The notes beneath the pieces are model-generated. The model worked only from the letters and a program-made list of their open reading frames with translations, made no database searches and was not told the origin of the DNA. A stretch of 64,000 nt of DNA. It comes from Mesostigma viride. Taxonomy: Eukaryota; Streptophyta; Mesostigmatophyceae; Mesostigmatales; Mesostigmataceae. Of this stretch, positions 1-11,125 are shown piece after piece (position 1 is the stretch's first letter; every line of letters begins with the position of its first letter). Both the position numbers and the translations under genes were made by a program. The DNA lies in contig RPFO01000104.1 in the NCBI GenBank assembly GCA_009746045.1, positions 5,173,895 through 5,237,894 of the forward strand. The letters are read 5' to 3'.

Positions 1-1846
1 TGCGGTGATCCACGAAATGCAGCTGTGAATGGCTCTAGGAGGTCACCAATGGTGGCCAGACCTGTTATTGAGCATTGGGAGACGTTACAGGGGCATCAAT
101 CACAGTTACACTTAGTTCAGATGTAGTTCAATTTAGTACATTATAGTATAAATGTAGTAGAAAATAGTACAACCTAGTATATTGTAGCATATACTAGTTC
201 AACTACCTCCAGATGAGATCCAGGGGCTATGGGGACACTTTTTATGCAAAACTGAACTTGAAACAAGCAAAAAACAAGAAACTTGGAAAAACTCAAAATG
301 TACTTGTGCTGGAGTACATTCTTAACGGCTGGCAGGGCATGTCACCCTGTCCTGAATCCCCCTTGTGAGTTACGAAGAGGACAGATAATGGTGACAGACT
401 TCTTTTTCTTGACTCATCAGATATGAAAGAATCGGGCATTTATATTATATTGCATAATCGTTTGTCTCTCCATGGAGGTGTTGCAGCACACAGTAGTTAA
501 GTTCTTATAGCCTGAGCTGTACTTAATGTGGGATGGGATAGGGCAATTATTTTCGCGCCGGGCCTTACAGTCACATGGTGTCGGCAAGTTGGCGTGTGAG
601 CAAGTAGGTTTCGGTGCCCCAAGGAAGCAAGCTCATTGGTGTCATTAGGCGTCCTTTATTCCCTTGCATCTTGTTTACTATGGTTAGGTTTCCTGTTCCC
701 TGGGTAATCCCGCTGACGACTCGCGTGCATATTACTGGTGTTGTGTGCCTGCATATGATGATGATGCATGTGCAATTGCCTATGCTACAGCGTTCATGAG
801 AGAACAAGCGAAGACGATTGGCAAAGAGAACAGGGGCCCTGGCGTCCCCGGTGGCAACAACGAGGCCAAGAAACCATGCATCAGGAAAACGTCCTAGGAA
901 TGTGCAAGGATTCCACCATGCACCAATGGGACGTCTAAGGGGACTCATTAACTTTGGCACTAATGCCGGGAGGGGACTCTTGCGCCTACCGGCCCAACGT
1001 GCTTACCCTTTGGGTGCTGTAATTTCCACTAGTTAATTTATGGTAGTAATGTAACAAGGCAAGCCTGGGTTCGGGTGTGACCACTGGCCAACGTTGCCCA
1101 TGAAATCCGCAAGGTTTAGGCAAGTAACTTCGAGGTGCCTGACGCCTCCGTTGTTGGGTGTTATGGCTTCCGGCCGGCTGCCTGCTGGTGGCTCAGGACC
1201 TCAGGTGAAACATCCAGCACCTGCAGAGCCAGGCCAGGATAATGATCCCCAAAAGTTCAGGCTTGGTGGTCAAACGGTCATGGCCAAGAAGTCAAAGCTT
1301 TCCTGCCACTGGAGCACAAAATCGGTGGGTTCCGGAGAAGAGTGCTCAAGGTCGACTTTGCTCTTATGTTAAGGAATCAAGAAGGGCCTGCCGTACCGGC
1401 CGGGCCACTCAAGACAAGGAACCTGGTTTAATTTGTGACAGCTAGCAGCATTTCAAGGCTACACTGAACAGCGCGCAGATGTTTTGCCGGTCACTTCTAG
1501 GCTTGATAAGGGCCACCCTGCTCAAAGGGGTTAGGATTCCTTTGCACTAATTTGCTTTTCGATTGCACGTTGCTTCCCCTCTAGTGACAATATGGTTGGG
1601 GCATGATGCAGACGATATTTGTAACTTTCGTGTATTTATTTTTCTAATTAGATTAGCATAGTACTTACTCCGTTGCATGCCCATGCGCATGATACACAAG
1701 TAACTACTGATGTTGCTTTTCCTGGATGGATCTAGTTCATGGGTTGACATGGCACAATCATTTAGTGTGCATAGATCTGGGATTGGCAGGCACACATTTC
1801 TTCACTCTCGAGTTGCCATATATGACATTGAAACTTGACTGTGCGT
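1..1846. other. No supported gene
   Basis: Only short overlapping reading frames occur on both strands, none with a recognisable domain, conserved motif or splice structure. The part around 110-200 is AT-rich with irregular TAGTA-type repetition. I see no RNA gene. Probably intergenic or decayed repeat sequence. Confidence 0.5.
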
Positions 1847-1943
1847 ATATATCGAGAGATCCCTAGTCCTTTCACGGCGTTGGATCGCCATGCGTCCATG
1901 CAGGCATATATAGTTGTCTCACTTCGAATATATCGAGAGATGC
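1847..1943. repeat. Local duplication; empty-site paralogue of the 2565-2840 region
   Basis: The motif ATATATCGAGAGAT occurs at both ends of this interval. The sequence between reads 'cctagtcctttcacggcgt' followed by 'tggatcgccatgcgtcc', and its near-identical copy near 2560-2830 is split after 'cacggcgt' by a 207-bp retroelement insertion. This copy therefore preserves the pre-insertion state. Confidence 0.7.
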
Positions 1944-2106
1944 CCGGCCGGCGCGAGTTGATATTAGACTAGGCAATCACGCGGACAACTTGTTGCTGTC
2001 GGCACGTTGGTGAACTGGCATTGTACGTGCTAAAGTTGGTACAGCGCCTCAAGCTGCTAGGGCAGTGGACATGTCTTCTGAAGCCGCTTCCAAAACTGAA
2101 CGTGGG

Positions 2107-2564
2107 TATAAGTAAGTAAGTAAGTAAGTACTTGCGTGTCATGCGCAAAGGCATGCCACGGAGTACTATGCTAATCTCATTAGAAAAATAATTACACAAA
2201 AGTTTAAACAAATATCGTCTGCATCATCCCCCAACCGTTAAGCACTAGATGGGGATGTAATCCTCATCCGAGCTGTCCTCTACTGTAATGGCAGACGAGG
2301 CGGTAGTGTAGCGGCTATCCTCAGGACCAATAACCTCCACCTGCGGACTTCTACCCTGACTAGCAACGGGCCGCGGGGCCCGTGGGGAGAAAACAGGAGC
2401 ATACCCCTCGGGAAGGTGCTTATCGCGGGTATAATTTGCTCTGGACATCTTCCTATAATTGCGGACCCAATCTAGTCTAGAGATAGCTGGTTAATTGTCT
2501 CCTTGATAGCCACGCGGCTCCCGCGGCCTTCGCGTCTTGAACCTCTCAGACAACTACCCTAGTC
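2107..2564. repeat. Dispersed repeat, copy 1 (copy 2 at 10891-11125 plus 11914-11945)
   Basis: Starts with a short AAGT microsatellite. Bases from about 2110 to 2370 are nearly identical to the interrupted copy near 10.9-11.9 kb. A minus-strand reading frame (2245-2448, 67 codons) ends in an acidic DSSDEDYIPI tail; it may be the end of an unrecognised mobile-element protein. No function is assigned. Confidence 0.6.
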
Positions 2565-2576
2565 CTTCCACGGCGT

Positions 2577-2783
2577 GCTAACATGGGTCTTATTGCACCC
2601 ACAGGCTGTTTGTTAGCGTGTCCGTTTAGCTAGCGTGCCCGAATGCAGCTGTGGCATGCCTTTGGCATGAAGGAGACTGGGGGTCTCTGCCCTTTCTCCT
2701 GTTGTGCACACACAGGGATTAAAAGCACTTCGGTGCTCCGTGACTCCCCAACGGGAGCACGAGTTTTATTAATTAATTAATTA
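2577..2783 (+). mobile_element. 5'-truncated half-LINE family A copy with 12-bp TSD
   Basis: This 207-bp insertion matches the last part of the 3' UTR of the full element at 59387-61280, including the hairpin around 'ctccccaacgggag' and the TTAA-repeat tail. It is flanked by the direct repeat CTTCCACGGCGT (2565-2576 and 2784-2795). An unoccupied paralogue of the target lies at 1860-1930. Truncation, tail and TSD are the signature of target-primed reverse transcription. Confidence 0.85.
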
Positions 2784-2944
2784 CTTCCACGGCGTACGTT
2801 GGATCGCCATGCGTCCAGGCATAGTTGTCTCACTTCAGTTAGATGATTCTTTTGCTGGCTTGATCATGGCCAGTGTGCGCGCATGCAAGCAAATTGTTGG
2901 TGTGCATGCATCGCACTTGGTGGGCCGCGGCATGGATCATTGGG

Positions 2945-3420
2945 TTTCAGTCCACCAGGGTTAAATTGCACCAATTCATTAATTATACCTAGGGGCCTTG
3001 GTCTGGCAGCTAGGCCCCCAGCGGCTTGGCCAGCCGCCAGGGCGGCATATTCTGACCTGGCCTGGCCCCAAGGGCATTCCAAAAAGGGGATAGGGAAACA
3101 TGTCACAAACTACATCCAGATGTTGCTGGACGACCTAGTGGTCCCAGCCCAGTTTGAACACCGCATCCACTCTCTTTCCCTTCTTTGGACTGCCATGCAG
3201 AACAAGACGCGGTGGCAGAAGATTGTCAAGGCTCACACGCCAGCCCCTGTGGGCGAGCCACCTCCCCCCAAGCGGAGGAGGCGTTTTGATGAGTAGTGTA
3301 GTTAGCCGGATTTTCTAGCTAGCTAGACTAGATAGCAAGCTTAGAGTGAGGTTAGTTCGATTACGCGGCTCCTTCCACTCCACCCATCCTTCAAGGAATA
3401 TTAATTAACTCTTCAACCGT
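2945..3420 (+). mobile_element. LINE E 3' fragment
   Basis: The reading frame ending at 3296 carries a C-terminus with LVVPAQFEHRIHSLSL, then APVGEPPPPKRRRRFDE. The same C-terminal signature recurs in fragments at 33730-34700 and 55150-55548 on the minus strand. The minus copy near 34.7 kb includes a YADD reverse transcriptase motif, identifying the family as a LINE. This copy is 5'-truncated and non-functional. Confidence 0.6.
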
Positions 3421-5160
3421 CTGGACTGGAACCACCGAAACGGACTGAGTTTGGGTATCTTTGTGCGCCTGAGAGTAACTAGCCAAATAACATTTTCTGG
3501 CCCACCCTTGGAACCAAGCATGCTTTTATATCAAATAATGTTTGGGAAATTTGGTTGGTCACATATCTATGCCCCATGCATGCTATAAATAGCACCCCCC
3601 CCAGGGGGGTACGGTGCACATGGGGTTGGAGACATATATAATGCATTATAGACCATTTACACAAATCAGGTGGCCCTGGCCTTTTAAAGGCAGTTTATTA
3701 GAATCACAGGCATGCCATCAATGCATTCACAGCATGAAATGTCACAGAACTGCACATGCTAGCTAGCAAACAGCCCAAAATAGCTCAGACCGTTATAACG
3801 GTGCAAGCTATTTTGGGACGGTTGCTAGAACTGCCGTATAGGTTTCCTATCCCAAAGTGGCACAAAACAACAACTAGATGGCCACAAAAGCAATGCCAAC
3901 ACCATGTCCAGCATATAAGACACAAGCTCATGCTATACAATAGGTGTAAGGCTCATATCAAGGCCTAAAGCGCGCGTACAAAGGGTGGCAAGGAGCTACA
4001 TCACTAACACACCCAATGAACGACAGAACACCTCTATGTTCTTGGAAACAATGAATAAAACAATAGGAATAAATTGGTATAATGCTCCCATGCAAACAGG
4101 TTATGGGTATCTCCACGATTTTCACATGCAATGGATGCAAAACAAGAAGGTGGGCGATGGCCAGCAAAACAAGAAGCCACGCCTAACACTGATAAGAAAA
4201 GAACTTGTCTCGGGGTGCTTGACCAAGGAAAAGCATTGGGTAATCAACGTTACCATATTAGTGACCGATAACAATCGTTACCTCGCTATTTCCGTTGCAG
4301 CATCAGCTAACGGTGACCAAACATGGTCCAAAATCTGCTTGACCTGATGGTATTCCCCAACCATGACAAGCCGATGCGTAGAGGCAGCAAAACAACAAAA
4401 AGACAATCACAACCCCTCGGTAATAACTCTGATATTAGCTTTAAACGATAATACAACTATATACGGCTAATAGAACACGCTTGGAGGCTAGAACGCACCA
4501 GGTCGGTACAGCAGATTACCTTTCTTGCGCGAGCCAGCACGCCAGAGTAATGGACGTAGCCTCGAGCCTTTACTGGCTGCCAATGCTAATAAATCTTGTT
4601 GGGAACAACGTACTAAATTGATCGATGCGCAGATGTCTGGGAAAATTCGGCCTAGCAACATGCAGCACTCGCATCATCACTGCCTGGCCGCTAACGTCAT
4701 TTGCTGCGCCGACCAGCACCCCGAGACCCATCTACGTATCTCCGAACCTTCCATGGCTAGGGATATTCAATTTTTAGGATCTAAGAATCATGCCTACAAA
4801 ATTTGAGTCCAATACGTCAAGCCATTCTCTCGTACCAGTCAGTTCTTTGCACCGCCATAGCCGTGCGCGTCAATATTTTTCCTGCACGTCGGTCCCGTTG
4901 GACCATGGTACCCCCCTAACTTTGCTCAAGCATATCTCCCTGGCCAGGTGTCCAAAGTACGGTCTGAAGTGCTCTACGGAAAGCTGACGTCTAGATCTTT
5001 CGATCCCCCCAGGTTTGACCGTTAAATTATTATTGGCGCGGCGCCTGGTAGGCGCACAAACTCAGTCCGTTAGAGTGGTAGGACTTCAACTGGTACCACG
5101 AAAACGGCGCGAGAACGGTTTAAGAGTTAATTAGGAACATAACTCCCCGGAAAGGAGAAC
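3421..5160. other. No supported gene
   Basis: Frames up to 120 codons occur (for example 3985-4347 plus) but show no recognisable domain, low complexity aside, and no splice-consistent model. No RNA gene or clear transposon terminus was seen. Confidence 0.45.
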
Positions 5161-5174
5161 TTTTGCGGATGACT

Positions 5175-5666
5175 TTTGCGGGCCTAGCCGGGCACCTGGC
5201 CCGCACAGATCAGGTAGATACCTCAGATAGACTATAGCTGGCACCAGGCCCGCCCAGCCTTGGCGATATGTCCTAACCTGGCGCGCCCCCGGCCGCGCGC
5301 GGCAGGGCCGCCACCCGTGGACATTTCGTGATAGTAGACTCGGCATGGACATGTGCTACACTAGACGTGACGGGCTCACCCCCGGGCAGCCTCCTGGTTT
5401 GTCTGTAATATGGAGGCAGGTGGTGCGCAAGGATAATAGATGGCAAGTAGTGATGAAGGAGACCACCCCCAAGCCTGTGGGGGCTCCGCGTGTGACCAAG
5501 TATGGCATTCATAGCGATTCGGGCCGCGGTGCCCACACCCCTGTAACGTACTAGGACCTAGATAGCTTATACCATCCATTCCACCCCATGTTCCCCTCCC
5601 ACTGAGGACTTATGCATGCTCACGTGACGCAGTACAAGATCACGTGTCTATTAATTAATTAATTAA
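5175..5666 (+). mobile_element. LINE D 5'-truncated copy with 12-bp TSD
   Basis: A 492-bp insertion ending in a TTAA-repeat tail, flanked by TTGCGGATGACT (5163-5174 and 5667-5678). It encodes the end of the LINE D protein (5345-5554; motif RRDGLTPGQPPGLSV). A near-identical copy lies at 30890-31356, an inverted piece at 30563-30797, and a longer minus copy with the upstream TYGAETWTLT reverse-transcriptase tail at 34700-35410. Its 3' end carries a palindromic CACGTGA motif, perfect in the 31-kb copy (10-bp stem, 5-base loop). Confidence 0.8.
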
Positions 5667-5675
5667 TTGCGGATG

Positions 5676-5790
5676 ACTGTAGGTGTCAGTTGGCGATGCC
5701 CTAGGATCCGGAGACGTCCGTCCCGCTATAGTCAGCAAAATTGGTGCGAGAGGTCCCCAGTTCGATTCCGGCCTGGATTCATTTGCAGAT
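5676..5790 (+). repeat. Possible tRNA-derived (SINE-like) sequence
   Basis: Contains an A-box-like 'gtgtcagttggcgatgcc' and, about 75 bases on, a B-box-like 'cagttcgattccgg'. The spacing is too long for an ordinary tRNA and the T-stem pairs poorly, so it is not a functional tRNA. It may be a degenerate tRNA-derived SINE head or chance similarity. Confidence 0.25.
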
Positions 5791-5862
5791 CGCGTTTTTC
5801 CGCGTTTTCCGCGGACCGGCACTGAACGCAAATGGTTTTCACCTTTGCGGCGTGCCAAATCA

Positions 5863-6361
5863 GAATAACTCCGTTGGGAGTATCTGTACATAGCACATAG
5901 CCCTTGAGAAGGAGCAGATGGCCTATAATAGATTCTAGGCTACTTCCTGCAAGGGCCGGTGGGAATGTAAACAACACTTGCTCTATATAGGTGCACTAGG
6001 GCACCTGCATGCACCACCCAGAGTCTCAGGCAACTCCCAGCTAAGGGGAGCCCGTCAGTCATAGGTGGGGAAGATCATCATGGCTATACAAGAGCTAGGG
6101 CATGGCTTCTCGACAGAGAGCATCTCTCTGCATAGGCATAGATAGCATGGCTGAATTCTTAATGCATGCAACATCCATGGGGGTCCCATTATAGGCATGG
6201 CTTGGCTACTGAATTCTGAAGGCATCATCCATGGGGGCCATTATGGGCGCACATGCGCGTGGGCCACGTGCTAGGCTAAGCCTGACTAATCTACACTTCT
6301 GTATATATTCCCTAGTCTGAGGTGGCAGGAGGGGCCTGCCAGGGCTTGTGGTCAACGTGGA
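5863..6361 (-). mobile_element. Half-LINE family B copy, 3' part (continues at 10604)
   Basis: Matches the 3' UTR of the full-length family B element at 56075-58046, beginning with the 'ctccgttgggag' hairpin (minus-strand CTCCCAACGGAG). Alignment stops at 6361 and resumes at 10604 with no loss except an 8-bp duplication, because a 4.2-kb DNA transposon inserted here. Confidence 0.75.
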
Positions 6362-6489
6362 CAGTGTAAAATCATACGCCGTATTATACGGTATAATACG
6401 GTATAATACGTTATGCGCTGGTTTTTAGCGTATAATTTTTCATACGTAATACGTTTTAGCGCATAATGACGTATAATACCGTATAATGC

Positions 6490-7500
6490 CGTGTTTTCCG
6501 CGGTTTTTTTACGTTTTGCGCGGCTAGGATGCCAGAACGACAGGGCAACGATTTGAAGCCACAGATTTCGTATCTCTACTAAGTACTGACCCGTCTGAAC
6601 TTTCACAATTCGACGCGATCTTATTTTGAAATTGTGGTGCACAGTGCGCGCACCGTGCGGAGGTGGCCATGGCGACGTGCGTTCCGTTAAAATATGGCTA
6701 ATCCGGCGGGCGACAGGCGAAAAAATTAAGCCGATGGTTAAAAGTGATGTTCTATTATGATGTTTCATAGCAAGATCTGCACTATTTGCAAATTCGCTGC
6801 CTTTGTTGGTACAGATTTGCACGGGGGTCTCATCCAACAATTTAGCCGCGATGAATAATCTAGCATGTGTGCCTGCGACGGTAGAACTCGATATTCGTGG
6901 GTTATTTTGATGCAGTGCTCAAGAGCCGTTTAGTAACGGACACCATGAAAATAACCTAAGCATCTTCGATCTGCGGCCATTTCCTGTCATTTCTAAAATG
7001 ATTTCGTTCAGGCCTGCGCGATCCGCGGTTAATCCATCCATGGCTGGCTGGCTTTTCTTGCGCGCCTGGGTAGGAAATAATGCCGGCCGTGGTACGTTGA
7101 TTTGCCGCATGTCACCGCCCAGTCTGTTTGCGCTCTTAATGAACCTGGCATGAAACTTTTTGCGCCGTTTCTGGGTTTTTCTTGCTATTTTGTTCTCCAC
7201 TTGTTGCAGTTGTGCTATCAGATTTTCCGCAGCTTTCAATGGTTTTCCTTACGCTGCGTATGCCATGCTTCCTAAAGCTACCCAGAATTGATCGGGCAGT
7301 TATCTGGCTTTGCTACGCTTCCTGTATGGAGGTTTTCACACGGTAGACATTCTATATTGCGTAGTCAAGGACCCTAGCTGCCTGGGAGCGGCATCACCGT
7401 TGCAAGGAGCTGGCGAGCTCATAGACGCCTGTCATGCTCTTCAGCCTGCTGGAAAACAAGGTTGTTGTATGGAAGGTGAGAATATGTGAGTTACTTATCA
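6490..7500. other. hAT-like element interior, no recognised gene
   Basis: Two minus-strand frames (6352-6840 and 6919-7239) have no recognisable domain. The second is lysine/arginine-rich with a short helical, coiled-coil-like start. They might be remnants of transposon proteins, but no catalytic motif is visible. Confidence 0.3.
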
Positions 7501-7600
7501 CATCCCCACCTGTTTAGCAGGAGCCTCCGTGGTCCCCCAACGGGGACACGAGATTAATTAATATTAATTAATTAATTCAGTTAATTAATTAATTAATGCA
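7500..7600 (+). mobile_element. Retroelement 3' tail fragment
   Basis: A 'gtcccccaacggggac' hairpin followed by 'acgag' and interrupted TTAA repeats. This matches the 3' terminal architecture of the half-LINE families, in a very short, diverged copy. Confidence 0.5.
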
Positions 7601-7734
7601 CACCACGAGTCACACACCTGTAGTCACATGCAGCTCAGTATATTCACATAGCATCGCACCATGCAAACATACTACATGCATTAATTGTATACTACTGTAG
7701 TATTTGCGTGCATGCACAGCCACATATATATTTA

Positions 7735-9935
7735 AAAAATATAATTACTTACAACAGAGTGAAATCACTCAAACCAAAGCAAACGCCCAGCTATAAACCT
7801 ATATACAGAGCCATGTCAAAGCTCTATACTACGATAAGACCAATGGAAACGCCTAACGGGAGGAACCTAATAGCCCTGCTGCACCGCAAAATCAGCCCGC
7901 GTACGGCGGAGCATGATGTCAGCCATGGCCCGAGTCAGCGCCACCGACAAGCGCTGACGCTAATATGACGTCCAGGTCCGCGCCGACCATGGGGCCCGCT
8001 GGCCCTCCAGGTCCAGCCGGTCCTCCCGGAGCCGGCAACACTCCTTGAAGAAGGCGGAGGTCAGGGGCCCCATGGCCCCAAACTCCTCCAGGACAAAGGG
8101 CACCACACGATGGTGCCCGACGTCGCCATAGGCCAGGAGCTTGGCCCGCTCCGCCCGGTCCGCCGTGTAACCTGCCGTGAGGGAGGCCCCAGCCACGTGG
8201 CTAAGAGCCAAGGGCCGCGCCACCGAAACGTCAATAAGCAGATGCCGTCCACCCCCTCAAAGTCCAGCACCACGATGTCAGGCCGGTGGTTGGGGGAATA
8301 GAAGGCAGCGCCATCCGCATCCTCGGACCGGATGTTCGCGTGGGGGAAGACCGACCGAATCATGGCGAGCACCACCGTCAGGAGGACAGTGTGCAAATAC
8401 AAATACCAATTCTGATTCTGTTGGCCCCCCATGCAGGCAAGGTAGTGAGTCCCCGTGGGATCCAGCGGCTGCCCACAGCTACCACAAGGCCGCCCGGCCG
8501 GAACAAGAGGCTGCGGGGCAAATAGCTGGTGCCGGAGCGCCACCGAGTAGTGGCTGGGAGCCAAGGCGAATGGGGGGGCCATGGGAAGAGCACGAAGGTA
8601 CGCCGAGCCCACACTCCGCAAGGAAAGCGAGAACAGCCACGCACGTCCCTGGGCGTTGAGGTCCGCAAAAAGAGCAATCCAATCAGCCGTGTGCAGAATA
8701 CCCGCGTAGGTTTTCTGGTGTTTATCGATGACGCGAGCAGGGAATGCGGCGGGAGATTGAACGGAGGCGACCGAGGGAGTGCCGCGAGGGAGGTGGCGCT
8801 GTACCGCCTGAGCGGCACGGACGGGAGAACAGGCCTGCTGGATCTCAGCATAGGCCTCCTGGATGGCGGTGACGAAGGGCAAAGGGCTGCTGGGGTCCAG
8901 GAGGTCAGGCGCTGCTGTTGCCAAAAGGGGCAGGAGCCGGCAGCTTTCCGCCCACGACTGAGCGACGGAGCCCAAAAATGCTGCTGGGGCCAGCCGGGCG
9001 GCACGAGTCAGACCGCAGCCACCCATCCGTGCAGGCAGGGAGGCAATGCGAATAGCATGTGGCGGGAGGTCGGGGCCCGGGACCAGCTGCGCCAAGGCCG
9101 ACTGGATGCGTTCGTCGTGGCCCTCGGCGGCCAGCCGGACCTGAGCCGGAAGAGCGCCCCGGAGCCAGTGAACGACGCGAGGGTGAGCGCAAAACCACAG
9201 AAGCAGACCCTTGGTCTGCGAATCATGAAGGCGCGCAATCAAGGGCAGTACCTCAGTGCGTGCCTCGAGGGCGGCCCGCAGAGCATCGATGACAAACGCG
9301 GGGTCGCCAACCGGAACGCCGAGGACATCCAACCCATGGAGGCGCTCGTCCCGGCCCAAGAGCTGGGGCGGAAAGCCGGAGCAATCACCTTGGGGCGAGT
9401 ACACCGCGCACTTGGCCAGGGTCAACTGGAGGTTGATGTCGGCCACCGCGGTCTGCAGTGCAAGCAGAGCCGCGGTGGTGTCCGGCACAGGGCCCAGAAG
9501 GTAGATATCATCCAAGTAGGCCTGAATAGCGACCGCCGGGTGGGCAGCATGGACCGCTTGGAGGCAACCCTGGAGGGGGGCGGAAAAGTACAGGGGTCCC
9601 AGGGGGTCCCCTTGCTGGGTGCCCGACCGCGACAGCAGGCCGCCGCGAGTGCCGTCCTCCATGATGTGAACCAGTTGGCCGGGCTGGCCGTAGCACACGG
9701 CTGTCCAAGCGTACAAGTCCTCGAAGGACTCCATGACGGCCGCAAACATGCTGGCGCGGGACAGACTGTTGAACGCGTTGTGGCAGTCGACCTTGACGAC
9801 AGCGTGGGTGGGGTGGGCCTCGAGGTAGGCCTGCACCGAATGGATGAGGATATCCGCCCCGCCTGGAGTCGTCACCCCCAGCTGGGCCGCCACCGAGGTC
9901 TCACCCGCTGCGAGGGGCGGGCAGAAGCCACATAT
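7735..9935 (-). mobile_element. RLE-type LINE, 5'-truncated copy
   Basis: Carries the reverse transcriptase and C-terminal endonuclease part of a non-LTR retrotransposon, then a 3' UTR ending in a 'gagtgatttcactc' hairpin and a GTAATTATAT-type tail (read on the minus strand). The same 3' end is found at 9951-10216 and 58893-59380. It lies inside the hAT-like element. Confidence 0.8.
7867..9930 (-). pseudogene. Reverse transcriptase with restriction-like endonuclease (broken)
   Basis: The product copies element RNA at the nicked target. Visible in order: RT motifs KVDCHNAFNSL, GTQQGDPLGPLYF and YLDDIYLL (catalytic Asp pair); a zinc-knuckle-like CGSCGQPLDPTGTHYLAC; then RPDIVVLDFEGV, matching the RPD...D core of the PD-(D/E)XK endonuclease used by R2/NeSL/CRE-type LINEs instead of an APE domain. 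The 5' end is missing. The frame is lost near 8235 by a single-base indel: the homologous continuation (MARPLALSHVAGASLTAGY) is in another frame and then hits a TAG at about 7960, where the copy at 58.9 kb reads TGG and goes on to end in FAVQQGY. Not functional. Confidence 0.8.
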
Positions 9936-9950
9936 ATATAAGCCATGGTG

Positions 9951-10216
9951 CCAGCGGGCCCCATGGTCGGCGCGGACCTGGACGTCATATTGGCGTCAGC
10001 GCTTGTCGGTGGCGCTGACTCGGGCCATGGCTGACATCATGCTCCGCCGTACGCGGGCTGATTTTGCGGTGCAGCAGGGCTATTAGGTTCCTCCCGTTAG
10101 GAGTTTCCATTGGTCTTATCGTAGTATAGAGATTTGACATGGCTCTGTATAGAGGTTTATAGCTGGGCGTTTGCTTTGGTTTGAGTGATTTCACTCTGCT
10201 GTAAGTAATTATATTA
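9951..10216 (+). mobile_element. RLE LINE 3' end, head-to-head with the preceding copy
   Basis: Matches the last ~100 codon positions and 3' UTR of the RLE LINE, in opposite orientation to the copy at 7735-9935 and only about 15 bp from its truncated 5' end. A much diverged inverted tail follows at 10240-10290. Both copies carry the same 3' end, so these are two insertions or a duplication, not one rearranged element. Confidence 0.75.
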
Positions 10217-10590
10217 TTAATATATATATATTAAAATATATAATTACTTGCATCAAAGTGAAGGCACCCAAGTAAACATAACCAATATAAACCCACATAT
10301 ATACACATACACACAATTATGCATGCGCACGTTTACATTCTCAGTATTACATGCAATACATCGATCGTGTCCACAATGTCCACCGTATAGAGTATAGCCG
10401 AGGGTAGGGCAACCTTGGATTATGTCCAAAACAGTGTTAAAAACATGTGGATTGATGGTGGGTGTCTTAAAATGTGTAAAATCAGAGTATTCTGAGTGTG
10501 TCCGTACGATAACGTATAATATCGTATTATACCGTATTATACCGTATTATACATTATACTCCACCGTGACCGTATAACGCGTATAACGTA
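10217..10590. other. AT-rich interior and right subterminal repeats of the hAT-like element
   Basis: No reading frame of interest. Tandem TATTATACCG-type repeats at about 10510-10560 mirror those inside the left end at 6375-6410. Confidence 0.5.
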
Positions 10591-10603
10591 CGATTTTACA
10601 CTG

Positions 10604-10774
10604 AACGTGGATGACCGTCCCCCTCGATCCAGTATACCGGCTTCCCCCTTGCGCTCTGCCGGAGCTGAAGGTAGGTCGGCCATAGCTCGCGTCGCCGCTG
10701 TTGCTGGGCCAGGGTCAAGTCGTCGTCCAGCGTAAAGCGAGTCTCCGAGAGCTTCTTGCGGCATTTAAGGAACG
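10604..10774 (-). mobile_element. Half-LINE family B copy, coding part (continues from 6361)
   Basis: Matches the C-terminal coding part of the family B ORF1-like protein (LDDDLTLAQQQRRRELWPTY). Similarity to the full copy ends near 10774, the 5' truncation point. Bases 10790-10895 hold two further 3' tails in opposite orientation: CTCCCAACGGAG with an AT tail on plus, and a family A hairpin on minus. Confidence 0.7.
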
Positions 10775-10890
10775 TCACGGCATCAAGGAATATGTGCTAC
10801 ATGATCTCCCAACGGAGGCATGTTTTATAATTTAATTTATTTTTTAATTAATTAATCAAAACACGTGCTCCCGTTGTGGAGTGACGGAGC

Positions 10891-11125
10891 ACCGGAGTAA
10901 GTAAGTAAGTACTTGCGTGTCATGCGCAAAGGCATGCCATGGAGTACTATGCTAATCTCATTAGAAAAATAATTATATACAAAAGTTTAAACAAATATCG
11001 TCTGCATCATCCCCCATGCAACCGTTAAGCACTAGATGGGGATGTAATCCTCATCCGAGCTGTCCTCTACTGTAATGGCAGACGAGGCGGGAGTGTAGCG
11101 GCTATCCTCAGGACCAATAACCTCC
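10891..11125. repeat. Dispersed repeat copy 2, interrupted (continues 11914-11945)
   Basis: Nearly identical to 2110-2330. The match breaks after 'aataacctcc' and resumes beyond the 778-bp insertion, so the 2.1-kb copy is the empty site for that insertion. Confidence 0.8.

Larger units (their letters stand above)
6362..10603. mobile_element. hAT-like DNA transposon, 4.24 kb, with nested LINE
   Basis: The ends are inverted repeats: CAGTGTAAAATCATACG on the left and, on the reverse strand, CAGTGTAAAATCGTACG on the right (one mismatch in 17). The flanks carry the 8-bp direct repeat AACGTGGA (6354-6361, 10604-10611), and uninterrupted family B copies contain AACGTGGA once. Eight-base TSDs with a CAGTG-type end fit the hAT superfamily. 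Subterminal TATAATACGG-type repeats lie inside both ends. I found no intact transposase; much of the interior is the RLE LINE at 7735-10216, so the element is non-autonomous or decayed. Confidence 0.75.

Noticed and set aside
5676..5790. A functional tRNA gene
   Set aside because: A- and B-box-like words are too far apart and the T-stem and acceptor do not pair properly.
8529..9941. A 470-codon plus-strand reading frame
   Set aside because: It is antisense to the RLE LINE reverse transcriptase, whose catalytic motifs are on the minus strand. GC-rich codon bias leaves the opposite strand open.
7735..10216. Twin-priming (5' inversion) as the origin of the head-to-head LINE copies
   Set aside because: Twin-primed insertions contain non-overlapping halves of one element; both copies here carry the same 3' end.
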